From contig JAEYNP010000052.1 of assembly GCA_023412495.1 (NCBI GenBank), positions 29,304 to 93,303 of the forward strand: a DNA stretch of 64,000 nt, given 5' to 3'. The notes below the pieces were generated by a model. That model worked only from the letters and a program-made list of their open reading frames with translations. It was not told the DNA's origin and did no database searches. Source of the DNA: Pseudomonadota bacterium (GTDB taxonomy: Bacteria; Desulfobacterota; Desulfobulbia; Desulfobulbales; Desulfocapsaceae). Positions 8,631 to 17,434 of the stretch are shown here, piece after piece. The first letter of the stretch is position 1. Each line of letters begins with the position of its first letter. The translations under genes and the position numbers were made by a program.

Positions 8631-9344
8631 ATGAAAGACACCGCCGTACGCAACATGTTCGAAACCATCGCCTGGGGCTACGACTTCCAGAACAGCTTCC
8701 TCTCCCTGCGCCGGGATGTATACTGGCGGCGGGCCCTGGCGGAGCGGCTGCAGCTGAAGGACGGCGGCACCGTCCTCGACGTGGCCGTCGGCACCGCCGA
8801 GACGGCCCTCGCCATCAGCAAAAGATACCCGGCCGCGCGGGTGGTGGGTGTCGATTTCTCCCCGGCCATGCTGGCGGTGGGTCGGAAGAAGATCGTCGGC
8901 CGCGGGAGCGAGGCGAAGATCCATCTCTCGGCAGGCGACGGCCGGCAACTGCCGATCCGGAGCGGATCGGCCGAGGCGGTGACCATCACCTTCGGCCTCC
9001 GCAACATCGAGGAGCGCGGCGTCGCCCTGGCGGAATTCCACCGGGTCCTGAAGCCGGGAGGCAGGCTCTTCGTCATGGAGTTCTCCTATCCGGACCATCC
9101 GCTCCTGTACCGGTTGTACCGGTTCTACTTCGACCACATCCTGCCGCCGCTCGGCAATCTCATCTCCCGCACCAACTATGCCTACAGCTACCTGGCCGAA
9201 TCGGTTGACGATTGGCCTCGGGACGGGGTCTTTCTCGCCGAGATCGCGGCGGCGGGGTTCAGCGATCTGCGGGTGCAGAAACTCACCTTCGGCATAGCCA
9301 AGATTTATGAGGGCAGGAAAATAACCGGGGAGGCAGCGCAATGA
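8631..9344 (+). CDS. UbiE/MenG-family methyltransferase
   Basis: This 237-residue class I SAM-dependent methyltransferase is of the ubiquinone/menaquinone C-methyltransferase type. The opening VRNMFETIAWGYDFQN segment is the UbiE signature region. The SAM motif VLDVAVGTAETALAI is near residue 45, FGLRNIEERGVALAEFHRVL near 122 and GFSDLRVQKLTFGIAKIYEG at the end. It could methylate a demethylquinone, although the ebo-like neighbourhood allows another substrate. Its upstream region has been replaced by the MITE ending at 8605. ATG 8631 matches family N-termini but has only a distant GGAG; ATG 8598 inside the element is an alternative. Confidence 0.8.
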   Translation: MKDTAVRNMFETIAWGYDFQNSFLSLRRDVYWRRALAERLQLKDGGTVLDVAVGTAETALAISKRYPAARVVGVDFSPAMLAVGRKKIVGRGSEAKIHLSAGDGRQLPIRSGSAEAVTITFGLRNIEERGVALAEFHRVLKPGGRLFVMEFSYPDHPLLYRLYRFYFDHILPPLGNLISRTNYAYSYLAESVDDWPRDGVFLAEIAAAGFSDLRVQKLTFGIAKIYEGRKITGEAAQ

Positions 9345-9973
9345 TAGTCAACTGGCCGGAGCGGCTATGGGTGAACAGCCCCGTGCGGCGGTATGTTCAG
9401 CAGCAGGAAAGCATCTTTTTCAGCAAGGCGGGCAGGCTCGCCCCCGGTGGCAAGTGCCTGGAGATCGGTTGCGGCTGCGGGGTCGGCGCCCGGCTGATCG
9501 GCCGGTATTTCGCACCCGCCGAAATTCATGCCCTGGATATCGACCCGGAGATGCTGCGCGCCGCCCGGAAAAAGCGGGCGAAGTGGAACGGCCTGCCTCT
9601 GCAGCTCCTCGCCGGTGACGCGCAGGAGCTGCCCTATCCCGACCGCTGCTTCGACGCGGTGTTCAACTTCGGCATCATTCATCACCTGGAGGACTGGCGC
9701 AGGGGAGTGTCCGAGATCGCCAGGGTCCTGAAGGAAGGCGGGGTGTTCTTCTTCGAGGAGATTTATCCGCCCCTCTACGCCAACCCGCTCTTCCGCCGGA
9801 TTCTCGATCACCCGCGGGAAGACCGCTTCCATGGCCCCGATTTCCGGGCGTCGCTCGCCGCGGCGGGGCTGCGGCTTCTGGATGGGTACAAGGAGTCGCG
9901 GTTTGCGATACTTGGAGTTGCGGTATCAGAAGCCAGAAGCCAGAGGACAGAGGACAGAAAGCGGGGTGAATAG
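9341..9973 (+). CDS. Class I SAM-dependent methyltransferase
   Basis: This 210-residue cytosolic methyltransferase has motif I CLEIGCGCGVGARLI near residue 36, an acidic turn in ALDIDPEM, and FNFGIIHHLEDW plus ARVLKEGGVFFFEEIYPP typical of the Methyltransf_11 group. The substrate is unknown. It overlaps the UbiE-like gene by ATGA, so the pair is translationally coupled. The last dozen codons fall in a purine-rich repeat (units like CAGAAGCCAGAGGACAG at 9930-9960), also seen at two other gene ends in this window, so the C-terminal tail is repeat-derived. Confidence 0.82.
   Translation: MIVNWPERLWVNSPVRRYVQQQESIFFSKAGRLAPGGKCLEIGCGCGVGARLIGRYFAPAEIHALDIDPEMLRAARKKRAKWNGLPLQLLAGDAQELPYPDRCFDAVFNFGIIHHLEDWRRGVSEIARVLKEGGVFFFEEIYPPLYANPLFRRILDHPREDRFHGPDFRASLAAAGLRLLDGYKESRFAILGVAVSEARSQRTEDRKRGE
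9926..9962. repeat. CAGAAGCCAGAGGACAG-type purine-rich tract
   Basis: A short tract of roughly seven-base units (CAGAAGC, CAGAAGC, CAGAGGA, CAGAGGA, CAGAAAG) overlaps the 3' end of the methyltransferase gene. Close copies occur at 12633-12667, 12930-12963 and, inverted, at 43173-43207. Confidence 0.6.
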
Positions 9974-9996
9974 GCACGCAAAGCGCGAGAGGCGGG

Positions 9997-10073
9997 AGTA
10001 GGGGCGATCCTTGTGATCGCCCGTGGCAGTCGCACTTCGTCATCTGCGGGCGAATACAAGATTCGCCTCCTAC
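9997..10073. repeat. REP/BIME-like double hairpin
   Basis: Two hairpins, GGGCGATCCTTGTGATCGCC (10002-10021) and GGGCGAATACAAGATTCGCC (10048-10067), are flanked by GTAGGGG on the left and CTCCTAC on the right. The whole 77-base unit is therefore a larger inverted pair. This is the layout of bacterial interspersed REP pairs. A single partial copy lies at 45122-45146. It lies between the methyltransferase and cydA, where it might stabilise or separate transcripts. Confidence 0.65.
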
Positions 10074-10174
10074 AGCGCCCGAATTGAATTTGCTTGTTGG
10101 TTTTTGATAAAAGCCGACAGCTGATCGCTGACAGCTAAAAAGATAGAAAAACGATGGCTTGGGAGGCATTGCTC

Positions 10175-11596
10175 ATGGAATTCTTGCAGGACTACGTTTT
10201 CCTTTCCCGGATGCATTTCGCCTTTACCGCGATGTTCCATATCCTGTTCCCGGTGCTGACCATAGGGCTCAGCATCTTCCTGGTGTGGGTGGAGGCCAAG
10301 TGGCTGCTGACCCGCCAGGAAGTCTACTACCACCAGGCCCGGTTCTGGATGCGCCTCTTCCTGCTCAATTTCGCCGTGGGCGTGGTGAGCGGCATCCCCA
10401 TGGAATTCCAGTTCGGCACCAACTGGAGCGCCTTTTCCCGGGCGGGCGGCGACATCTTCGGCCACCTCCTCGGCTTCGAGGCGTCTACAGCCTTCATGCT
10501 CGAATCGGCCTTCCTGGGCATCATGGTTTTCGGCTGGCGACGGGTGTCGCCCGGCCTGCACTTCTTCGCCACCTGCATGGTCGCCTTCGGCGGGTCGCTG
10601 TCCGCCTTCTGGATCATGGCCGCCAACTCCTGGATGCAGACCCCGGTGGGGGGCGACTTCGTCGGCAACCGTTTCATCCTGACCGACGCCTTCGCCGCCA
10701 TCCTCAACCCCGACGCCGTCTGGGGCATCAGCCATATGTGGCTGGCCTGCCTGGAAATTTCGATCTTCGTCATAGGCGGCATCAGCGCCTGGTATCTGGT
10801 GCGAGGCCGGGACACCGAGTTTTTTCTCATATCCTTCAAGGCGATGGTAGTCGCGGCGATCGCGGTGACCATCCTCCAGGTGGCGAGCGGCGACGGGGCG
10901 GGCAAGTCCATCCTGGCGGCCCAGCCGGCGAAGCTCGCGGGGATAGAAGCCCACTGGGAAACCAATCCGGAGGGCATAGGCGCCGGCTGGAAGATCCTGG
11001 CCTGGCCTGACAGGGAACTGCAGGCCAATGCCTGGGAGATCGAGGTGCCGAACGTCCTCAGCCTCATTGCCACCTCTTCGTCGACCGGCAGGGTTTTAGG
11101 CCTCAAGGAGTTCCCGGTGGAAGACCAGCCGCCGCTCCTGTTGCCCTTTTATAGCTTTAGAATCATGGTGGTGATCGGCATGTTGCTCGTCGCGCTGATG
11201 GTCTGGTCCGTCTGGGTCTGGAAAATGGGATCGCTGACGGCGGAGCGGGTCGGCCGGCAGAAATGGCTGCTCTATTCATGGATGGCGGCGATTCCCTTGA
11301 GCTACCTGGCGATGGAGACCGGCTGGATCGTCAGGGAGGTTGGCCGGCAGCCCTGGGTGATCCAGGGAGTCCTGAGAACGGAGGAGGGGGTGAGCCCGCT
11401 TCCATACACATCGGTGGCAGGATCTTTTATCGGATTTGTAGCCATTTACGCCTTGCTCTTCATCCTCTTTCTCTGGTTTGCGCGGCGCATTCTGAGAAAG
11501 GGTCCGGATCTTTCCGGGTTGCCTGCGGAGAGAACCGGCTTCCATCGGGATGTCAACCGATTCTTGTCCAAAAAACACATCGGCAGGTACAAATGA
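10175..11596 (+). CDS. cydA: Cytochrome bd-type quinol oxidase subunit I
   Basis: This 473-residue polytopic inner-membrane subunit oxidises quinol and carries the three haems that reduce oxygen to water. The haem ligand His lies in SRMHFAFTAMFHILFP (about residue 14). The segment reading GIPMEFQFGTNWSAFSRAGG and the GWIVREVGRQPW motif are typical of CydA. It is shorter than E. coli CydA (522), which suggests the short-Q-loop (CioA-like) group. The start at 10175 is set by GGGAGG upstream; the frame stays open to 10154 but without a site. cydB follows two bases after the stop. Confidence 0.93.
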   Translation: MEFLQDYVFLSRMHFAFTAMFHILFPVLTIGLSIFLVWVEAKWLLTRQEVYYHQARFWMRLFLLNFAVGVVSGIPMEFQFGTNWSAFSRAGGDIFGHLLGFEASTAFMLESAFLGIMVFGWRRVSPGLHFFATCMVAFGGSLSAFWIMAANSWMQTPVGGDFVGNRFILTDAFAAILNPDAVWGISHMWLACLEISIFVIGGISAWYLVRGRDTEFFLISFKAMVVAAIAVTILQVASGDGAGKSILAAQPAKLAGIEAHWETNPEGIGAGWKILAWPDRELQANAWEIEVPNVLSLIATSSSTGRVLGLKEFPVEDQPPLLLPFYSFRIMVVIGMLLVALMVWSVWVWKMGSLTAERVGRQKWLLYSWMAAIPLSYLAMETGWIVREVGRQPWVIQGVLRTEEGVSPLPYTSVAGSFIGFVAIYALLFILFLWFARRILRKGPDLSGLPAERTGFHRDVNRFLSKKHIGRYK

Positions 11597-11597
11597 A

Positions 11598-12632
11598 ATG
11601 GAAGCAATAAACGCCAACCTCCCGACAATCTGGCTGGTGCTCGTCGGTTTTTTCCTGCTCTACTATGTGCTCACCGACGGCGCGGATCTGGGCATCGGCA
11701 TGCTGACCCTGTTCACCAGCGAGCCTGCGGAGAAGAAGTTGATGATGAACTCCATCCACTCCTTCTGGCACGGCAACCAGACCTGGCTCGTCATCCTGGG
11801 CGGCATGCTGTTCGGGGCTTTCCCGCTTTTCTATTCCATCGTGCTCTCGGCCCTTTACATACCTTTGATCCTGATGTTGTTCGGCTTCATCTTCCGCGGC
11901 GTGGCCTTCGAGTTTTACGACAATGCCGTCTGGAAGCCTATCTGGCTGGTCTCCTTCGGGGTCGGCAGCGTGCTCGCCACCCTCGGTCAGGGCTTCGCCC
12001 TGGGCGGGTTGCTGGGCGGCATCACCGTCCGGATGGAAACCTTCGCAGGTCGACCGGACGACTGGTTGAACTGGTATTCCCTGGTCGCCACGGCGGGTGT
12101 GGTCGCGGGGTATCTCATGCTCGGCGCCTCCTTTCTCATCATCAGGACCGAAGGGCCGCTGCAGGAGCGCGGTTATCGCATCGCCTCGGTCGCCGGCCTC
12201 GTTACCGCCGTCGTCTCGGCCCTGATCTACATTGCCACGACTCTCATCCACCCGGCCATGGCGGCAAGATGGCTGTTTCTCGGGGAGAGCGTCTGGCCGT
12301 CAATCCTGCTCTACCTTTTCCTGATTCTGGCCATCGGCGCCTTTGCCATGTACTTCCGGTCCATTCGCAGGAAATTCCAGATAACTCCATTCTTCTGGAA
12401 CTGCCTGATCGTCATCTTCTCCTTCATCGGGCTGTCCTTCGGCCTCTATCCGGCGATGATCCCGAGCGTCGAGTCTGCCGCCCTGACCGTCGACCAGGTC
12501 GCCGCCAGCCCCACAACCCTCCGCTTCATGCTGGTGGTGACGCTCATCCTTCTGCCGATCATTCTCGTCTACACCACCTACACCTACTGGATTTTCCGAG
12601 GCAAGGTCACAGAGGAAGATGATTACGGGTAG
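11598..12632 (+). CDS. cydB: Cytochrome bd-type quinol oxidase subunit II
   Basis: This 344-residue membrane subunit has about eight or nine hydrophobic helices. Family landmarks are WLVLVGFFLLYYVLTDGADLGIG near the N-terminus, NSIHSFWHGNQTWLVILGGMLFGAFP (the CydB signature) and AFEFYDNAVW. It pairs with CydA; the start lies two bases after the cydA stop, so the two are one operon. No cydX-like small gene or cydDC is visible here. Its TAG stop abuts a palindromic element, beyond which the second oxidase operon runs in the opposite direction. Confidence 0.92.
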   Translation: MEAINANLPTIWLVLVGFFLLYYVLTDGADLGIGMLTLFTSEPAEKKLMMNSIHSFWHGNQTWLVILGGMLFGAFPLFYSIVLSALYIPLILMLFGFIFRGVAFEFYDNAVWKPIWLVSFGVGSVLATLGQGFALGGLLGGITVRMETFAGRPDDWLNWYSLVATAGVVAGYLMLGASFLIIRTEGPLQERGYRIASVAGLVTAVVSALIYIATTLIHPAMAARWLFLGESVWPSILLYLFLILAIGAFAMYFRSIRRKFQITPFFWNCLIVIFSFIGLSFGLYPAMIPSVESAALTVDQVAASPTTLRFMLVVTLILLPIILVYTTYTYWIFRGKVTEEDDYG

Positions 12633-12964
12633 CCAGAAGCCGGAAAGCCAGAAACCAGAAAGCCAGAATGAGATGTCGCCTTCGGCGACCAGTGGCAGCT
12701 CGTAATCATGGAGGGGCGAAAATTTTTGCTTCTTAGCATGGCGGTCGCGGCAGGTGCAAAATTCTTGGCAATAGTCAGGTTTTCCGGAAGAATATTCCGG
12801 AAAACTGGAGAATAAGCGCCGCCTGAGACCGGCACCTCCATCCGCCCGCGCCGGACGGCTGTCCTGTCGCATAAGACAAAAACCAGAGGGCTGAAGCCGG
12901 ATAGTTTGGTCGCCGAAGGCGACATTCTATTTCTGTCTTCTGTCTTCTGTCCTCTGGCTTCTGA
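12633..12964. repeat. Palindrome-ended 330-bp element between convergent oxidase operons
   Basis: The element begins right after the cydB stop and ends just before the cyoD stop. Each end is a purine tract of CAGAAGC-type units followed by the tetraloop hairpin GTCGCCTTCGGCGAC (12674-12690), mirrored by GTCGCCGAAGGCGAC (12908-12923). The two ends form terminal inverted repeats of about 60 bases. The interior (for example TTTTCCGGAAGAATATTCCGGAAAA at 12779-12803, itself a palindrome) has no credible gene. It may be a MITE, or act as a bidirectional terminator. Confidence 0.7.
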
Positions 12965-12965
12965 A

Positions 12966-13289
12966 TCACATCAACCGGTAGTTCAGGTGCCACATGATCC
13001 ACAGCGAGCCGCCGACGAAGAGCGCGATGAGCATAATTGTGAAGATCAGCCACTGCAGGTTCCAGCGAGAATCCGAGGAGGTATCGAGGTGGAGAAAGTA
13101 GTGCAGATGCACAAGGACCTGGAGGATGGCAGCGCTGAAAATGACGGTAAGTATGGCCGCCCTGGACACTCCCCCGATCATCACCGCGCCGAAGGCTGCC
13201 ACTGTCAGAATCACCGAAAGAATGAAGCCGGTAAAGTAGGTTTTCAAACTTCCATGGCTTGCCCCGCTGCTGTCGACATTCCCTTTCAT
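12966..13289 (-). CDS. cyoD: Cytochrome o-type quinol oxidase subunit IV
   Basis: This 107-residue small subunit has three transmembrane helices. It carries the subunit IV pattern LKTYFTGFILSVILTVAAFG, then VLVHLHYFLHLD and FTIMLIALFVGGSLWIMWHL. It helps assemble the copper site of the bo3-type oxidase in related systems. Its ATG overlaps the cyoC stop (ATGA), so the start at 13289 is chosen in preference to the longer open frame. It is the last gene of the minus-strand cyoABCD operon. Confidence 0.88.
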   Translation of the reverse strand: MKGNVDSSGASHGSLKTYFTGFILSVILTVAAFGAVMIGGVSRAAILTVIFSAAILQVLVHLHYFLHLDTSSDSRWNLQWLIFTIMLIALFVGGSLWIMWHLNYRLM

Positions 13290-13915
13290 ATCAATACTCC
13301 CAGCAGATAGACGATGGTGAAGACCGCTACCCAGACGATGTCGAGGAAGTGCCAGAACATGCTGAGCCGCATCAGGCGGCTCCGGACCGGCTCGGTCAGA
13401 CCCTTGGCGATCACCTGCCCCATCATGACCGCCATCCACAGCAGTCCCGAGGCGACATGGAGGCCGTGGGTGCCGACCAGGGTGAAGAAGGCCGTCAGGA
13501 AGGCGCTGCGCTGCGGCCCGTTACCCTCCTCTACGAGGGCATGGAATTCGTGCAGTTCCATGGCGATGAAGCCCGATCCGAAGAGAAAGGTGACCCCCAG
13601 CCAGACGAGGAGCCCCTGCCGCCTGCCGTCATGCATGGCCAGCATCGCCAGACCGCAGGTCGCGCTGCTCAGGAGCAGCAGCATGGTCTCGACCAGTACG
13701 AACGACAGGTCGAAGAGGTCGCGTCCGGTCGGCCCGCCAGCATAGCTTTTCTGAAGGACGACGAAGGTGGCGAAGAGTACGCCGAAGATCACCAGGTCTG
13801 ACATCAGGTAGAGCCAGAAGCCCAGGGACTGGTTGACGGTCGCCTCGTGTTCGTGGTGGGCAAGGATGTCGCCGTGAGCGGCGGAGACAGGGATAGCCTC
13901 TGGGGTCATGGTCAT
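13286..13915 (-). CDS. cyoC: Cytochrome o-type quinol oxidase subunit III
   Basis: This 209-residue subunit has five hydrophobic helices, as in CyoC/QoxC. Recognisable segments are [21 protein letters not shown] near residue 32, [27 protein letters not shown] and [18 protein letters not shown]. It forms part of the heme-copper quinol oxidase that reduces oxygen and pumps protons. The start overlaps the cyoB stop and the stop overlaps the cyoD start by four bases each, indicating translational coupling. Confidence 0.92.
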   Translation of the reverse strand: MTMTPEAIPVSAAHGDILAHHEHEATVNQSLGFWLYLMSDLVIFGVLFATFVVLQKSYAGGPTGRDLFDLSFVLVETMLLLLSSATCGLAMLAMHDGRRQGLLVWLGVTFLFGSGFIAMELHEFHALVEEGNGPQRSAFLTAFFTLVGTHGLHVASGLLWMAVMMGQVIAKGLTEPVRSRLMRLSMFWHFLDIVWVAVFTIVYLLGVLI

Positions 13916-15918
13916 ATCCTCGGGGAGGTTGAAACTGCCGGATGCCCTGATGCGGCAAGTGCTCGAAATCGTTCGTTCTCACTCTTCTCGACTTCGGCGG
14001 CCGGCAGAATATAAGTAGTGTCGTCATCCAGGGCCCGGTAGATGAGGATCGCCAGCATGGCCAGCAAACTCGCGATCACGAGCCACCAGATGTACCAGAC
14101 CAGGGCGAAGCCGAGGACGAAAGCCGCCATGCCTAGAAGAAAGCCGCAACCGGTGTTTTTCGGCATGAGGATATCCTCGTATTTCTCCGGCCGCCGGAAA
14201 GCCGTGCCCTCTTCCTTCATGATCGTAAAGGCGTCGAGGGAGCGGACTTCCGGGGTTTTGGCGAAGTTGTAGACGGGCGGCGGGGAGGAGGTTGCCCACT
14301 CCAGGGTCCGTCCGTTCCAGGGGTCGCCGCTGAGATCGCGGCTCAGGTGGCGATTCCTGACGCTGACGGCGACCTGGATGACCTGGCTGAAGAGCCCGAA
14401 GACGATGGCCGCGGTCCCCACCGTGGCGATGAGCAGCAGCGGACGCCAGGCCTCGTTGTCATAGTAGGCCAGGCGTCGGGGCATACCCATGAAGCCAAGA
14501 AAATAGACGGGCATCCATGCCAGGTAAAAGCCGATCAGCCAGCCCCAGAAGGCCCGTTTTCCCCACTTCTCATTGAGGGTGAAGCCCATAGCCTTGGGGA
14601 ACCAGTAGGTGAAGCCGGCAAAATAGCCGAAGAGGGCTCCGGAGATGAGCACGTTATGGAAATGGGCGGTCACGAACAGGCTGTTGTGCAGCACGAAGTC
14701 GGCGGGAGGCGCGCCCAGCATGACGCCCGTCATCCCGCCGATAGCAAACGTGGTGATGAAGCCGACGGCCCAGTACATCGGCGAATCGAACCGGACCATG
14801 CCGCGGTACATGGTGAACAGCCAATTGAAGATCTTCACCCCGGTGGGCACCGCGATGATCATGGTGGCGATGCCGAAGAAGAGATTCACGTGCGGTCCCG
14901 CCCCCATGGTGAAGAAATGGTGGACCCAGACGATAAAGGAGAGGAAGGTGATGACGATGGTGGACCATACCATGGAGGTGTAGCCGAACAGCGGCTTGCC
15001 GGAATAGGTGGCGGTAATTTCTGAAAAGACGGCGAAGGCCGGTAGGATGACGATATAGACCTCCGGGTGGCCCCACATCCAGAAGAGGTTCACGTACATC
15101 ATGGTGTTGGCGCCGTGGGTGGTGCCGAAGAAATGCATGCCGAGATAGCGATCGAGCGAGAGCATGGCGAGCGCCGCGGTCAGCACCGGAAAGGCGAGAA
15201 GGATGAGCACCGAGGTGCACAGGGAGTTCCAGACGAAGAGCGGCATGTGCATGAGCTTCATGCCTGGGGCCCGCATCTTCATGATGGTCACGATGAAGTT
15301 GATGCTTGTCAGCAGCGAGCCGAGCCCCGCGATCTGGAAAGCCCACAGCCAGTAGTCGACCCCCGTCCCCGGGCTGAACTGCTTCTCCGTCAAGGGGGTG
15401 TAGCCGGACCAGCCGGCCTTGGAGAATTCTCCCATCCCCAGCGACACCATGACCAGCAGGGCGCCGGCCGCTGTCAGCCAGAAGCTCAGGGAATTGAGGA
15501 AGGGAAAGGCCACGTCCCGGGCGCCGATCTGGGTCGGTACGACGATGTTCATCAGGCCGGACAGGAAGGGCATGGCGACGAAAATGATCATGATCGTGCC
15601 GTGGGCGCTGAAGATTTGGTTGTAATGGTCCGGCGGCAGAAAACCCTGGGAGGCGCCGAAGGCGACGGCCTGCTGGCCCCGCATCAGAACGGCGTCGGAG
15701 ATACCCCGCAGGAGCATAACGGCGGCCACGATGATGTACATGATGCCGATCCGCTTGTGATCGACACTGGTCAGCCACTCGGTCCACAGGTAGCCCCATT
15801 TGCGTCTGTACGTGATGTACATCAGGACCGCCAGGCCCAGCAGGACCGAGCCCACCACGGCGCTCATCGCTATCGGATCGTGGTAAGGCACTTCGCGCAA
15901 ACTCAGTTTTCCGAACAT
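13912..15918 (-). CDS. cyoB: Cytochrome o-type quinol oxidase subunit I
   Basis: This 668-residue catalytic subunit of a heme-copper quinol oxidase matches the length of E. coli CyoB (663). The low-spin heme ligand segment [11 protein letters not shown] is present, as are the A-family proton-channel and Cu-B motif [22 protein letters not shown] and [15 protein letters not shown]. It oxidises quinol, reduces oxygen and translocates protons. ATG 15918 has a GGGAGAAA site; upstream in-frame residues are not family-like. The gene is 53 bases downstream of cyoA. The presence of this and cydAB gives the cell two quinol oxidases side by side. Confidence 0.93.
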   Translation of the reverse strand: MFGKLSLREVPYHDPIAMSAVVGSVLLGLAVLMYITYRRKWGYLWTEWLTSVDHKRIGIMYIIVAAVMLLRGISDAVLMRGQQAVAFGASQGFLPPDHYNQIFSAHGTIMIIFVAMPFLSGLMNIVVPTQIGARDVAFPFLNSLSFWLTAAGALLVMVSLGMGEFSKAGWSGYTPLTEKQFSPGTGVDYWLWAFQIAGLGSLLTSINFIVTIMKMRAPGMKLMHMPLFVWNSLCTSVLILLAFPVLTAALAMLSLDRYLGMHFFGTTHGANTMMYVNLFWMWGHPEVYIVILPAFAVFSEITATYSGKPLFGYTSMVWSTIVITFLSFIVWVHHFFTMGAGPHVNLFFGIATMIIAVPTGVKIFNWLFTMYRGMVRFDSPMYWAVGFITTFAIGGMTGVMLGAPPADFVLHNSLFVTAHFHNVLISGALFGYFAGFTYWFPKAMGFTLNEKWGKRAFWGWLIGFYLAWMPVYFLGFMGMPRRLAYYDNEAWRPLLLIATVGTAAIVFGLFSQVIQVAVSVRNRHLSRDLSGDPWNGRTLEWATSSPPPVYNFAKTPEVRSLDAFTIMKEEGTAFRRPEKYEDILMPKNTGCGFLLGMAAFVLGFALVWYIWWLVIASLLAMLAILIYRALDDDTTYILPAAEVEKSENERFRALAASGHPAVSTSPRI

Positions 15919-15971
15919 ATCGTTTCTCCCTTGGTGCATCCCATGCCCGGGACAACGTCGGGCAGCGAACA

Positions 15972-16979
15972 TTACTGTGTCAGCGTATATTCCTCGCGCA
16001 GGGCGCCACCACGATCCTCGGGCTGGTGATGGCGCCGGATCGGTGGCTGGGCCTTCCTGTCATGCGGCGTGCCGTCATGGGGGCCGTGTTTGTCGATGAT
16101 ATGATCGAACAGACCGGGCGCGACCGATGAGAAATAGGTCACGGGGTAGCCCTGGCTGGGCTTTGCCAGTTTCTGGTAACGATTCAGATCGAGGGTTTCC
16201 GGCGCCTCCCGCAGTTTTTCCAGCCAGACGGAATACTCTTCCGGAGAAGTTGCGGTCGCTTTGAAGGTCATGCTGGAGTAGCCGCTGCCGCTGAATTGCT
16301 GGTTATGGCCGAAAAAGGTTCCCGGTTCATTTGCCATGAGGTGGAGTCTGGACTGCATCCCGGCCATGGCGTAGATCTGGCTACCCAGCTGGGGGATGAA
16401 AAACGAGGTCATGACCGAATCCGAGGTGAGCCGGAAGGCGAGGGGAACGTCGGCTGGAAAGACGATTTCGCCCACCACGGCGACGTTTTCCTCGGGATAG
16501 ATGAAGAGCCACTTCCAGTCGAGGGACACCACCTCGATAGTGACGGGTTGCCTGGAGGAGGGGATGGGATTCATGGGGTCGAGCCGGAAGGTGTTGTTCC
16601 AGATCAGAACCGTGAGCGCCGTGACGATGATCGCCGGGACCACCCAGATGGAAATCTCGATGGTGCGGGAATAGCTCCACTTTGGTGCGTAATCGTGGTC
16701 CTTCCGGCTGCCGGCCCGGTATCGCCAGGCAAACCACAGGGTCATGAGAATAACCGGCACCACGACGAGCAGCATGAGCGCGAATGCCGTAAGGATGATG
16801 AACCGCTCGACCTCGCCGATGGGTCCCTTGGGGTTGAAGAGGACCATTTCGCTGCAACCGCCGAGAAGTATGGCGATACCTGCGAGGCTCGCGGCAAAAA
16901 AAAGCTCTCGCAACAGCCTGCCATGCAGGACTCGTCCAGCCGTTCTTTTCCCGCACCACCTGCCGTCTTTCTGCTTCAT
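15972..16979 (-). CDS. cyoA: Cytochrome o-type quinol oxidase subunit II
   Basis: This 335-residue lipoprotein subunit has a lipobox in ILLGGCSEM after a short hydrophobic signal, then two membrane helices ([19 protein letters not shown] and [19 protein letters not shown]). A periplasmic cupredoxin-like domain with [20 protein letters not shown] follows. The CuA ligand cysteines of cytochrome c oxidases are not present, which supports a quinol rather than cytochrome c donor. The start at 16979 is chosen because upstream residues are not family-like and an AGG lies nearby. It is the first gene of cyoABCD. Confidence 0.9.
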   Translation of the reverse strand: MKQKDGRWCGKRTAGRVLHGRLLRELFFAASLAGIAILLGGCSEMVLFNPKGPIGEVERFIILTAFALMLLVVVPVILMTLWFAWRYRAGSRKDHDYAPKWSYSRTIEISIWVVPAIIVTALTVLIWNNTFRLDPMNPIPSSRQPVTIEVVSLDWKWLFIYPEENVAVVGEIVFPADVPLAFRLTSDSVMTSFFIPQLGSQIYAMAGMQSRLHLMANEPGTFFGHNQQFSGSGYSSMTFKATATSPEEYSVWLEKLREAPETLDLNRYQKLAKPSQGYPVTYFSSVAPGLFDHIIDKHGPHDGTPHDRKAQPPIRRHHQPEDRGGALREEYTLTQ

Positions 16980-17434
16980 GGGCTTTGGACCTGGTAGAGT
17001 TGATAGATCGGATGAACCGGCGCTTTTCAAATGAAGAGCATGAAGCAAAAAGAGTGCCATGGGCCTGATGATTGTCAGGAAATGGCCGGAGGGGAGACAA
17101 TTGCGGCCTTGCCGGAGAGCCAAGCTGCTCGAGGCGCAAAACAGAGAGCGAAAAGCTGCTGTGCGGTTGTGGCATTTTTTGAAAGCAGCCACTTGAAAAG
17201 TAAATCGAACGGCATATTGTTTGCTTGTTTTTATCCCTAACCACAGAGTAGAAATATCCTAGAGTCTGTCGGATTATGCTATTATCCACAGCTCCTGGCA
17301 GGACCGACATCTTCACGTGAAAAAGCGATTTTCTTTTTTTCGAGCAAATGAGCAAAGTTATGATCTGAGTGCGCCTTGGGGGCAGAGATCGGACAAACTC
17401 AAGGGAGCCTCAAACACTCCTTGAAGGTGGCACT
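16980..17434. other. Divergent intergenic region of cyoA and fadL-like gene
   Basis: About 455 bases should hold the promoters of the cyo operon (minus) and the FadL gene (plus). At 17266-17280 there is CTGTCGGATTATGCT, nearly identical to the terminal repeat of the MITE at 62595-62735, but no matching second end is visible. I see no other gene. Confidence 0.45.
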
